Shown here one piece after another: positions 47,575-56,426 of a DNA stretch of 56,426 nucleotides. The notes below the pieces were generated by a model. The model did no database searches. It was not told the DNA's origin and saw nothing but the letters and a program-made list of their open reading frames with translations. The first letter of the stretch is position 1. Each line of letters opens with the position of its first letter. The stretch covers positions 2,275 through 58,700 of the forward strand of contig PYST01000248.1 in assembly GCA_003049485.1 (NCBI GenBank), read 5' to 3'. The DNA comes from Ophioceras dolichostomum (Eukaryota > Ascomycota > Sordariomycetes > Magnaporthales > Ophioceraceae). The position numbers and the translations under genes are program-made.

Positions 47575-48318
47575 ATGGACGGCTTGCAGGGCGTACCTTT
47601 CGACCACACCTGGAAGGCCCACCTCGAAGACTACTTCGCGGTCGCCACAGCAGCCACACCATCCTCCCAACGTCGCAAGTCCAAGACCGCTCTGAAGGTC
47701 GCAATGCTCGACCTAATGGTACCTCTCCTTCCGACCTCAGTCGTCGCCAGCGCTCGCCTTAGCAGGGACCCCGGCATACCGCCCATCATCAAGAGCCACG
47801 ACGCCTTCCAATGGCTTCCCCCGTGGTCAGTGCCCGTGATCGACCAAACGAAGGTGAAGCTGCGCAACCTTCATATGCTACCGAAATGCATCAAGCTCAG
47901 TCTCGTGCCCTGCCACTCGTACTTGGGCCCGAGCGTCCCTATTGTGCGGTTGCGGTGCAACAGCGCGTTAGTCAAACTTCCAACGGACAACGTCCGGTCC
48001 GTTCCGCTCGCCATACTCATCGCCGTCTGGGGCCGTCTGCTGCACTGGGCCTGGGCCTCGCTCATTCTGGTCTTAAAACATGAAGATCCGCCGGAGCTGA
48101 CTGAGCATCTTGCGCGGAACTTCTCCTGCGTCGTTCATCCGGAGTTCTGGGTTGACAGGCTCGTGAAACTCCTATCTCGGGTCACGATCACCAATGGCAC
48201 GGAGGACCCCGGCGTGGCCATTATCAACACTCAGGAGGCTGGGAAATTCCTCGAAGCAGCCTTTATGGAGCTTACCACGGTGAATTGGCACGATGTCGAA
48301 GAGGGGATGATGGTGTGA
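47575..48318 (+). CDS. Unrecognised protein, single exon
   Basis: 247-aa open frame whose ATG sits in a good context (CACCATGG). The sequence starts MDGLQGVPFDHTWKAHLEDY and has mixed, globular-looking composition, including a hydrophobic stretch SVPLAILIAVWGRLLHWAWA (about 143-162) that might be a membrane or buried helix. The C-terminal third is AGKFLEAAFMELTTVNWHDV followed by EEGMMV. I do not recognise a family. It begins about 190 bp from the edge of the LINE insertion; the frame is also open a short way upstream of the ATG, so a lost 5' exon is possible. Confidence 0.5.
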   Translation: MDGLQGVPFDHTWKAHLEDYFAVATAATPSSQRRKSKTALKVAMLDLMVPLLPTSVVASARLSRDPGIPPIIKSHDAFQWLPPWSVPVIDQTKVKLRNLHMLPKCIKLSLVPCHSYLGPSVPIVRLRCNSALVKLPTDNVRSVPLAILIAVWGRLLHWAWASLILVLKHEDPPELTEHLARNFSCVVHPEFWVDRLVKLLSRVTITNGTEDPGVAIINTQEAGKFLEAAFMELTTVNWHDVEEGMMV

Positions 48319-48938
48319 GTTGGTTGGTCTGCAGAAAGAGCCTTTAACTTTTTCTATTGTTCTGAGGGAAGAAATCATTATTTAGGGAAGATCATTAGGA
48401 GGAGGAACATGCGAACTTCTCATGGTCAGGTTCATGGGCAAGTCCACCCCTCGTTTAGCGTCGAGACCCGACCTTCCATAGCATCACGGCCGACCTAGGT
48501 CCCAGTCAGCGATTTCATAGCGGGAAGCAAAACATGGCACTACCAAGAAGATGCCTGACACTTTTTTCTCTTCTAACGTTACCTGGCTTCTTATTGCGCA
48601 AACATCGCTCTATCTATGGAAAGTCCCTTGCTGAACCCATGGCCCACAATATGTCCCATGTCAAATTAGGGTGAAACCACCGACCTTCATCCCCCGCGAA
48701 GATGCGTTGTGGTAGGACAGACATGCAAAGACGGGCAGCCATTGGCTGGTAAATGTTCAACATTGTTGGCTCATAGTAGGTACCTGCTCACGTGGCAGCT
48801 GTTACCTCAGTCCTACGGCATCAACTTCCAAGGCATCTACCTACCAAGCAGCCTTTATAAGGTCGCTCTCCCCACCAACGCACAGATAGCTTTCCTTTGG
48901 AAGACAGACACAAGAATTCAGTAGTATTTTGCACGCGT
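48319..48938. other. Intergenic, no gene seen
   Basis: A TTTATAAGG element lies near 48855-48863, and there are otherwise no coding signs before the LTR. Confidence 0.4.
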
Positions 48939-49271
48939 TGTTGAACCACTGGGTTCACCTCTCTGCACCCATGAGGAACTAGTTGCCTCGGTCATCAAGG
49001 CATCCACCTCAACAGACCTCAGATCACGTGGACCCTNTGTTGAACCACTGGGTTCACCTCTCTGCACCCATGAGGAACTAGTTGCCTCGGTCATCAAGGC
49101 ATCCACCTCAACAGACCTCAGATCACGTGGACCCTCGGGAGTCGCCTACAAAAGCGCTCCCTCCGGCCCACGCGTAGACTAGCTTTTTCTCTTACTCATA
49201 CATCATTCAGATCAATAGAATCGGTTTACCACACGCGTGTCTTTTCCAATTGGAACCCTGGCCTTCCAACA
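48939..49271 (+). mobile_element. LTR (probably solo) flanked by CGCGT duplications, with an assembly break inside
   Basis: The unit 49038-49271 (234 bp) starts TGTTG and ends CAACA, the classic inverted LTR ends. CGCGT stands directly before the first copy of the start (48934-48938) and directly after the end (49272-49276), as a 5-bp target-site duplication. Bases 48939-49036 are an exact copy of the first 98 bp of the LTR, separated by one N at 49037. That duplication is most simply an assembly overlap, which would make this a solo LTR. A collapsed full-length element with its interior missing at the N is the alternative. No gag or pol lies between. Confidence 0.75.
49037..49037. other. Single undetermined base (N), assembly junction
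   Basis: It is bracketed by two identical 98-bp copies of the LTR start. Confidence 0.95.
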
Positions 49272-49342
49272 CGCGTGCTTATTCCTTTACCCATTGGCCT
49301 CCCGACAAACATCGAGGTAATATTAACACAAAAAGATTTACT

Positions 49343-49524
49343 AAAAAAAAAGAAAAAGGGGAAAGAAAGAGAGGAAGAAGAAGGGGGAACAGGGGGAAAA
49401 GGGGGGGAAATAAAGAAAAGAAAAAGAAAAAAGGAGGAAACGGAAAAGGGGAAGGAGGAAAAAAAGAAAAACAGGAAAAGAGGAAAGAAAGAGAGAAAGA
49501 AAAAGGAGACAAAAAAGGAGGGAA
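49343..49524. repeat. Long polypurine tract
   Basis: About 180 bases almost wholly A and G on the plus strand, with fewer than ten pyrimidines, in varied G-runs and A-runs rather than a simple repeat. The Lys/Glu/Gly-rich or Phe/Ser/Pro-rich frames it opens are compositional artefacts. Confidence 0.9.
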
Positions 49525-49558
49525 TCACAACAAGACAAGAAAGACAAGACCAGCCCAA

Positions 49559-51129
49559 TCAGCATTGCCCACCGCCATTAGCTGGATCGCGCAAGCGCAC
49601 GTCATTGGTGTTTGCGCGTCCTAAAGCTTGTGCTGCAGCTGCAGCTTCTTCTTCTCCTTCCGGCTCAGGCCAGCTGGTCGCGGCAAGGCCTTCGTCCTCG
49701 GCCCTCGGGAGGGCCCGGAGCTTAGCATGCGTCCTCGTCGCCCGGTCGGCCGGCAGCAGAAAGTCCGACGCCTCGTACCTCCACGAGCGCCAGAGGAAGT
49801 GGCCGCACTGGAGGGCCACCTCGACCCACTTGACCTTCCAGCTGGCGATCGGCGGGCGGCGGGCGCGGTCGATGACGAAGGTCTTAAAGAGCTGCTCGGT
49901 GGTCTGGTGGGCGAGCCCCGGGCAGTCGTCGACGTTGTGGGCTGTCGTGTTGTGGAAGGGGCAGCCGAAGGTGAAGCCTTGCTCAGTGCCCTTGAGGCAT
50001 CTGCCGAGGAGGTGGCCGGTTCGACCACATCCTGCGCATAGCGGCTCCTGTTGAGGTTGGACGACCTGCTGGGCAGGCTGCTGCTGCTTATTGGGTTGTG
50101 GCTGCGGCTGCGGCTGAGGCTGCCGGCCTAACTGCTGGACTGGCACTGGCTGCTGCTTCGGCTGCTTGTTCGGCGGCGGCAGCTCGGGCTGCTTCTTTGG
50201 CTGCTGAACAGGCAGAGGCTGCAGACTGGAGTTCTGCTTCTGTTGCTGCTCTTGCAGCTTCTCTTCGGTCTCATGCGCAGGGAGTGCCCCGGCCCGCCCC
50301 TTACGGGACTTATTCGTTGGGGACTGCTCGTGCTGGACCAGATCATCCTGCTAGCTTGGCTGACCCTGTTTGACCAGCTGCTAAGTGAGTTAGTTGGCTG
50401 TCCTTATTTTGAATATGGCGGGCGGAGGGTTTGATGTCCCACATACCGGCTACTAGCCCGGCTGCTGAACAGGCTGCTGAACGGACTGTTCCTGCCGAGG
50501 AAGGTCTTGCTGCTGGCCAACTGTTCCTCCTGAGGAAAGTCTTGCCGCGGTGTTCTGAAGTCGCGGATGACGACTCCAAGCTCTGGTCTAGTCGAATAGA
50601 AGCTCCTCAGCTCGTCGAGGATTGAATGAGCCCAAGTGCGTTGATCGGGTAGCTGATCGGCCGATGAGACAAGCTCGAGTCTCCAGTGGCCCTCTCGGGT
50701 CTTGTCACGTTGGTCGACGAGAGCCGCCAGCACGGAAATGATGTTGGCATTCGATGTACCGGCTTTGGACTTGTACTAGCGTTTTCGATCCGAACCGGTA
50801 ACGAAGTTAGAGAATGCCTCCGAGCTCAAACTGACATCCACAAGTCGTCCCTTGGACGCGCCGACGCGTCCGATCAGGTCGCCCCTGTGGTAGAGACGCA
50901 TAAGTTGCAGAGGATGTTGGATGTTCTTCGCCTTGACAGGCCAGGCCGTAGCGGCAGCGCACTCTTGGAACTGTTGATCGGCAGCAATCACGGAGTGTGG
51001 GCCCTGGTGGCCCTCGCAATGAGCTTTCAGGTGGTCGCTGTATCGATCCGCAGCGCAATGGGGGAAGGTGCCGTTGGCAATGTCGTTGACAGTGCCGTCG
51101 ACGTCGAGATGAACATCCGTGGATGACAT
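49559..51129 (-). pseudogene. Gln-rich zinc-knuckle (gag-like) gene with several stops
   Basis: Reads from ATG 51129 (MSSTDVHLDVDGTVNDIANG) to the stop at 49559. An N-terminal region with AADRYSDHLKAHCEGHQGPH and HPLQLMRLYHRGDLIGRV leads to WRLELVSSADQLPDQ and ILDELRSFYSTRPELGVVIR. A long Gln/Pro-rich linker follows (QEQQQKQNSSLQPL, QPQPQPQPNKQQQ), then the zinc knuckle CAGCGRTGHLLGRC (C-x2-C-x4-H-x4-C) with CPFHNTTAHNVDDC, and a C-terminal segment with FKTFVIDRARRP. Lesions are a TAG at 50776-50778, an indel at about 50510, and TAG-TAG at 50450-50455 inside a Gln run, where CAG-CAG is expected. A GTATGT donor (50446) and an acceptor near 50351-50353 or 50348-50350 suggest one real intron. 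It could be a retrotransposon gag or a host zinc-knuckle family. No reverse transcriptase follows. Confidence 0.65.
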
Positions 51130-51558
51130 CGCGATGTTAGCTCTTCGTCGAGCGATTGCTGCGATGTCTGAAGCTGGTATCCGCCCGGAGTGGCTGTCAA
51201 GCTGAAGAGGGTGTCTCGGAATTAGCGAGCTTGTATCTGGTTTGAATTTGGATCTCGACAAAAAGGAAAGAAATTCAAATTTGTGGCGGCAACCCCCGGC
51301 AGGTTGCTTGCCCTGGCCAATCAGAAAGCCCAACGCCACCAGCGAAGACACGACAGACGAAGTAAACAAGGGTGATTGGTCAGCCACCGCAGACAGCACT
51401 GGGAGAAGGAGCCCTCCTTCCAACTTCCCGACGCGACCTGGCTCGAACGAATTCACCTTCATGGTCAGCTACAAACAAACAAACAAACAAACAAAGAGAC
51501 AAGTCCGAGACCAACCCCCCAAAAATCAAACAAGACCTACCTTCGGCGAAGAGCAATC

Positions 51559-52443
51559 ATGGATCCAGACTGGATTAACGGAATCATCGGAGCTCGAGCG
51601 TGTCGGCTTGATCTCGCCGAGGATGCTGTCGGAGCGGCCTTCGAGTACGCGTGGTGCGATCACATCCGCCGCTTCGCCTTGGGCAAGAAGATGCACAACG
51701 CCAACAAGTGCCGCGTGTTCACCTTCGACCCCACCCTCCCTAAGGAGAGCAAGAGCATGGTGCAGTTTTTCAAACCACGTGACGCGAACAACGACGACAC
51801 CTTCAAGAACGTGCTGTCCTCAATAGACCTGAAGACGAGCCAGGCTATCATCGAGGTCCTCCGGAGCCCCGGCCCTAGCCGCTTCCTGGTGCTCCGCCCC
51901 CAGTGGTGGCCGCGGGACCAGCGAGAGACCGAGGTGATGATCACGCTCACCGAGAAGAACTCTGTCGCCTGGGACGGAAAGAAGAAGCTAGTGGACGTGG
52001 TTAGCAATTCTAAATTCGACATTGCGGATAGTGTCTATGTATGCTCCTACATTCTGCGCGTCCACTACACCCCCTACAGCGAGCACAGCCAGCACATCAG
52101 GGACATCGTCCGCACGACGTACAGTCCCAAGCCGAGTGCTTCCGACGTGGACAGCAACCAGATCGCCTCCAGTCGCGCCGGCGAGTGCCAGCTCATCGCG
52201 ATCGTCGGTCTCCGAGAGACTTCCTCGTCGTCTTCTTCGTCTTCGCTAGGCGGAAGCGGCAGTAGCGGCAACACGCGCCGCACATACAGCGTGATGGCGA
52301 CCGGAGTCACGCCGTTCCTCCACGGCCGTGGCCTCAACTACAACGGCGTCCGCTTCGGTCTGAATGACGCCGGTGTGTCGTTCCTGCTGTACTACTTCCA
52401 CGTCGACGAGGCCGCGAGGGATCGTCTGTACCTGGTAGATTGA
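51559..52443 (+). CDS. Unrecognised 294-aa protein, intact
   Basis: Single-exon frame from an ATG in good context (ATCATGG), MDPDWINGIIGARACRLDLA. Apparently globular with segments AFEYAWCDHIRRFALGKKMH, LKTSQAIIEVLRSPGPSRFL, SYILRVHYTPYSEHSQHIRD and, after a Ser/Gly linker (about 226-242), a C-terminal TYSVMATGVTPFLHGRGLNY followed by FLLYYFHVDEAARDRLYLVD. The frame is open further upstream, but that part is low-complexity (Asn-Lys-Gln-Thr repeats from ACAAACAA) and is rejected. No family is recognised. It starts 430 bp from, and divergently to, the gag-like gene, and a 30-bp repeat copy overlaps its stop codon. Confidence 0.6.
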   Translation: MDPDWINGIIGARACRLDLAEDAVGAAFEYAWCDHIRRFALGKKMHNANKCRVFTFDPTLPKESKSMVQFFKPRDANNDDTFKNVLSSIDLKTSQAIIEVLRSPGPSRFLVLRPQWWPRDQRETEVMITLTEKNSVAWDGKKKLVDVVSNSKFDIADSVYVCSYILRVHYTPYSEHSQHIRDIVRTTYSPKPSASDVDSNQIASSRAGECQLIAIVGLRETSSSSSSSSLGGSGSSGNTRRTYSVMATGVTPFLHGRGLNYNGVRFGLNDAGVSFLLYYFHVDEAARDRLYLVD

Positions 52444-52729
52444 TCGCCAGCCAATGCCGCTGGTCGGTCGCCAAGCACGCAAGGACGAGGATGAGACGAC
52501 GAAGTCTGGAAGAAGTTGGCAGAATGGAGTTAGAGAAGGACTGGGGAATGCTGGAAATTGGCGACTGAGGGCTCGAAAAGCGTAATGACGGTACTGATAG
52601 GGATTCTCAATAATGAAACTGACTGGACGAGCTAGATGAATGATCGGCGAGGTGGTCGGTCCAGCCGGAGGGGGATTTCGTGGTCGCCAATGTTGCTGGT
52701 CGATCGCCAGCCAACGTTGCTGGCCGGTC
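52442..52729 (+). repeat. Two copies of a ~28-bp hairpin-forming repeat
   Basis: GATCGCCAGCCAAYG-YGCTGGYCGGTC occurs at 52442-52469 and 52702-52729. Between them is a related GGTCGCCAATGTTGCTGGTC at about 52682-52701. Each unit can fold CCAGC against GCTGG. The first copy begins within the TGA stop of the 294-aa gene. Confidence 0.6.
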
Positions 52730-53157
52730 CTGTTCGGATTAGTGCTGACTACGAGATGGACGCCGGCCAACAAGTAAGCATCCCGTAAGCCCCTCCCATG
52801 TTCAGAGACTCGATCTTCTTGCCAACTAGCACATTCTAATCCTATCATTATCTTGCTAGATCAGTCCTTCGAATATCCGATCACCCGGCCAGCACCAGAG
52901 CGATGGAATGTGACAAGAAGTGGATGAACAAGGGACGGACAGGACATGGATGGACGGGGACATACATGGCAGTTGATAACAAATGGAGGACGTAGCACGG
53001 CACATTCTGTTGCCAGACACCGGCCAGATAACGCTCCATAGACAAAGACAAGTCTCCATTCCGCGTCCGCATATTCACCAGCTACTACTATTCGTCCATA
53101 ACGGTGTTCTTCCTTGAATCTCCCGTCGATTGGGACAACGCAGATAGATATCGTGTA
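52730..53157. other. Nothing recognised
   Basis: No gene character on either strand. Confidence 0.4.
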
Positions 53158-53485
53158 CGGTGCTCGTCCTAGAGATCCTCCAGCTGATCCTCAGGCACCA
53201 GACCCGCGAGGGCCCGTTCCCGTGCCTCGGCGGCGCCAACAACCACCTCAGCGTCGCGCCCATCCCACGCGGCCACTCGGCCTTCGACGAGTGTCTCTCG
53301 GCCCGGGCCGAGGTCTACTCACGGCCTTGCTCTTAGAGTTCTATCTACGTCTTGGGCAACCTAGGTATCGTCGTCGTCTCCCCCGCTTTGCGGCACGTCC
53401 ACATATATGGGATCTCCGAGGATGGCACCTAGCACGCATCCACCTCGTATGGCTACCTTAGTGCGCCAGGGGGTGTCTCTGGTAA
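53158..53485 (+). pseudogene. Degenerate protein-like ORF with two internal stops
   Basis: One plus-strand frame reads as protein through VLVLEILQLILRHQTREGPF, LGGANNHLSVAPIPRGHSAF, DECLSARAEVYSR, then TAG, then VLGNLGIVVVSPALRHVHIY and GISEDGT, TAG, HASTSYGYLSAPGGVSG, ending at a GTAAGT-like donor. The second TAG falls where a Trp codon would be a natural reading. I do not recognise the family. Confidence 0.4.
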
Positions 53486-54261
53486 GTCTGTCAACACTTC
53501 TGTTGGAACTTTGTATCTCTGTTAGGGTAGACGTATTGAAGCTATTTCCAACGGTCAGGCTTTTGGACAGAGGCCACGGTTACGTGCGGAAGCCACTCTT
53601 ACTACGCGGACAGACCCCCAGAGACCCGTATGCCTGACGGCCTGCCCGCGTGGAGAGAAACAAAATGCATACGGATTAAACAGCCGATGATCAATTTGAT
53701 GGCTTTTCCCTCGTATTAATATGGGCGGCTGTGTCCAGCGGTAGTCATATTGTTCCGGAATTTCGGCTGTCAACAGACTGGGCACAGACCCCCCTCGGCG
53801 CACTAAGGTACCTACTGAGGTGATGAATGCCCTTCACACTGGCAGCATCTTAACTATACATCTTCGGTGAGTGGCAATATGGGCAGAGGGGAACAGAAGA
53901 GGTCGATCCGATATGGAGAGGGCTCGTCTCGCCTCCAAGGCTGCCAATCGTGTCCACCCGTCCTCCGTGGAGCGACGCGGATCAGCAATGACAGGTGAAC
54001 AAAGTGAGAACAGCGAGGGGTGAGTGTCCGATAGGTGGTAGAAGAAGGAAAGGCGGGTGTCGAAAACAAACCTCGATCTGTAGTAGTACTACTCGGTGCT
54101 GCCAGTAGGGTCTGGGGGTGAGGCTGATATCTCGGATCTCCGGCGATTCCTCTGCAGACAGAAAACAGCCAAGATGAAAATAAATCTTATTTTGATGACG
54201 AGGTGGCGTCACTCGTGCCATTGTGCCCTTTGGTGCCCAGGAGAGAGGCCAAGGAACCAGA
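53486..54261. other. Nothing recognised
   Basis: Only short overlapping ORFs. Confidence 0.4.
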
Positions 54262-55183
54262 TCAGTCCCCGCCGCGTGGGATAGCGCCGTCGTCGTTCTC
54301 GGCCGGACGCGGACTCGGAGTCGGAGCTGGAACCGGGGCCGCGTGGCAGCCGGCCATCCCGCGGCGGCGCTTGCCCGGGCGACTATCGATGACGTCCTCG
54401 GGCTCAGGCTCGGGCTCGGAGAGGCCGGCCTCCGCCACTCCGCGTTTGCGACGCGCCGGGTTGCTATCGCCGTTGTCGGCTGTGGCAGTGGCGGTGTCGG
54501 TGCTTGTCGTCGTCGTCTCGGGCTGGGCGGCGGCAGGCGGGGCGGGGACGACGGGGGCCTGCAGGCTCAGCAGGCTCAGCTGCCGCGCGAGGTCTGAGCC
54601 GGGGGCAGCGGCGGTGGCGGTAGCGGTCGGGGCGGGAGCCGAGGAAGGGGCGGCACGGGCGGCGGCGTGGTCCGTGATGTATGCGGCGTACGCCTGGGAG
54701 GGTGCACCCACGTAGGGGTGCGGCTGTTGCTCGATGATGCCGTGATCTTGGTAGTTTCGGAGGCAAGCGTCAGTGTCCATCTTCGTTATCCGGAGAATTC
54801 TAACCTCCTCCTTCTTTCATCTTTTTCTGTGTTTTTCTAATATGCCCTCTTCGGATTTCTTCCTGGGGGGAATGGCTAATAACACTTACGAGAAGTATGC
54901 CAAACTTTAACGTCCACAAACCAATTGAAGAAGTCAGCCGGGACCTGGCCCCAGCCTACGGCGCGGAACTCGGCGGCGGCGCTCTCCGTGATCTCCTCCC
55001 ACAACTCCATGAGCGTGTAGTCGTCGTGCTGCTGGCCGCGACAAGCAGTCTCTCAAGGCCAGCTCGGCGATCCCTGTCGGCCTGGGAGAGGGGCCCGAAT
55101 CGCTCCTCCATCTCCTCCAGCAGGTCGTCGAATTCTCCGCCGTTGTAGCTCGAAGAGGAGGAGGATGAAGGGGAGGACGACAT
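54262..55183 (-). CDS. Hypothetical protein with Ala/Pro-rich tail, frame not continuous
   Basis: The ATG at 55183 starts a Ser-run N-terminus then YNGGEFDDLLEEMEERFGPL and SQADRDRRAGLERLL. The following segment, DDYTLMELWEEITESAAAEF then RAVGWGQVPADFFNWFVDVK, is in a different frame, so one base seems lost at about 55040-55055. It reaches a GTAAGT donor near 54888. The 3' part (54780-54262) begins MDTDACLRNYQDHGIIEQQP, continues with a low-complexity Ala/Pro/Thr region and ends with a PARRKRG basic patch. I could not find an acceptor whose phase fits, so the join is unproven. Function unknown. Confidence 0.4.
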
Positions 55184-56426
55184 TTTGGCAGGATGCTGTT
55201 ACTATTCCTGCTGATGCTACTGGTGGCGGTGCTGCTACCGCCAGAGAAGGTCGCGATTTTGACTTTGAAAACGGAAAAAGGGAAAAGCGGAAAAGGGGAA
55301 GGAGTTCTCGCTGGTAGCTTGAGGCTGTTCTTGGGCTGGGGATAGAGGCAGCAGTGGGTTGTTTTAAATAAAGAAAGGACAACAAAATCAAAATCAAAAC
55401 GCATCGCGTCTCCGGAATTCTAAAAGCGCTCATGAAGGCCCGCTTAACAGAAATCTCTTTCTGATTACGGCCGGATGGCGAATTCTTATCAGCTCTGCCC
55501 CTCCTGCCTCTAACTACCTAGGTAGCTTAGAAGATTTTGAACGTTTTTCTGTCTTGAGGTACTTGCTAGCTCCATGCTATGCCTGAGTGTCCCATCCGTC
55601 ACTGAGCTCTGTCCTCCAGCACTTGCTAAGGTCTGGTCGGTGGACATCTCTGAACCCCTCCAACACCCACTAGCACCTACCAACTGGTGTTCCGGGGGGG
55701 CCAAAGGAGAAATCAAACACGAGCTTCATCTTCGAGAACACGCAGAGCACCAGCACGGGATTGACCCAGAGATTACGATTCCCGTCGATGCAATGTGCTT
55801 TCACGGAATTCCATCTCATTCAGGCGACAGTTTTTGAAACACGGACGTAGTATTGCGGGTTGGTCACGGAAGACAAGAGGGTATGTTTGGGAGGTTAGCC
55901 ATCGGCTGGCCAAGATAAAGTAGAATCTCGAGGTTATTCCGACGAAGTGACAAAGCAGTGGGCCGACATCATCCACCCTCTTGTCGCTCCAAGGGTGCCC
56001 ATCAAGCTCCAGAATCGAAGCGCCGGGGTGGCGGTGAAGGTCTCTCGGCTCCACCTGTACGGGTCCGTGCCAGCAGATCATGGAATCCGCGAACAATGGT
56101 ATGATGCTGAGGTCGAAGCGACCTCGGGAGGCGGACACCTGCAACCATCTTGATGGGAAAGGGGAAAGGTTGGTTCACGTCTGTCAGGCAAGCAGACTTG
56201 GGACCTTCCAGAATCAAACCTCATCTCGATACAGGCTCTTGGCTTTCTGCGTCATGTCGAAAAACTCATCTTTAATTTTTTTTTTGAGCAGGGGTTTTTG
56301 GGTTGCCTGCATGGGATGCGGGAATGGCTTCCCATCACACAAGTGTAGGGGTTCCACACCGGACAACCAACAAGGTCGCCACGCGAGGCCCTCGACGAGG
56401 GAGGTAGCCGGCAGTCTGCTTAACCC
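55184..56426. other. No gene seen up to the right edge
   Basis: A CTACCTAGGTAG palindrome lies near 55515-55527. Overlapping short ORFs on both strands lack protein character. Confidence 0.4.

Noticed and set aside
48939..49135. CRISPR-like or tandem-repeat array
   Set aside because: Only two identical 98-bp units separated by one N; better explained by an assembly overlap at an LTR edge.
49250..50054. Lys/Glu-rich plus-strand ORFs of up to 259 codons
   Set aside because: They arise from the polypurine tract and the antisense of the zinc-knuckle gene.
51376..51558. N-terminal extension of the 294-aa gene
   Set aside because: It translates an ACAAACAA-type low-complexity leader; the downstream ATG at 51559 has a better context and starts globular sequence.

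Overview
The window is nuclear DNA of a filamentous ascomycete, most likely a Sordariomycete (Pezizomycotina). The evidence is short GT-AG introns with GTAAGT/GTGAGT donors and CTAAC/CTGAC branch sites, monocistronic genes on both strands, a eukaryotic tRNA-Asp with a Pol III T-run, fungus-specific protein families, and scattered microsatellites. There is no operon, CRISPR array or bacterial signal.

Layout. Positions 1-8961 hold no gene that I can support; the stretch contains a long (GA)n tract and AGGTAG/CCTAGG palindromes. Positions 8962-29312 are an ordinary gene-bearing block: an MFS transporter (-), a small three-exon SRPBCC protein (-), a short-chain dehydrogenase whose frame is broken at a G6 tract (-), a CysA-type serine O-acetyltransferase of cysteine synthesis (-), a four-exon CYSTM-type Cys-rich tail protein (+), a conserved fungal protein of unknown function (+), a small Gly/Ser-rich protein (+), a five-exon kelch-type single-pass membrane protein (+), and tRNA-Asp(GUC).

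From about 30 kb the character changes to an accessory, decaying region. It holds a wreck of a maltose-type sugar permease with RIP-compatible stops, and two related genes in opposite orientation (31.8-34.5 kb on -, 40.9-43.6 kb on +) with a CCFxCR N-terminus, each damaged in different places. Between the two lie an intact glutathione S-transferase and a coiled-coil protein. An intact secreted serine carboxypeptidase follows. Next come a 5'-truncated Tad1-like LINE with a 12-bp target-site duplication and a (CAT)n tail, an unrecognised ORF, and an LTR flanked by CGCGT duplications and carrying an assembly N. Then a Gln-rich zinc-knuckle (gag-like) gene with CAG-to-TAG-type stops stands head to head with an intact 294-aa unknown gene. 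Two further damaged ORFs lie at 53-55 kb.

The intact genes on the left are independent housekeeping or stress genes rather than one pathway. The MFS, SRPBCC and SDR neighbours have no backbone enzyme and do not make a convincing metabolite cluster. The right half looks like a transposon- and RIP-affected island. All splice sites below were placed by eye from splice consensus, reading-frame phase and family expectation, without transcripts or database searches.
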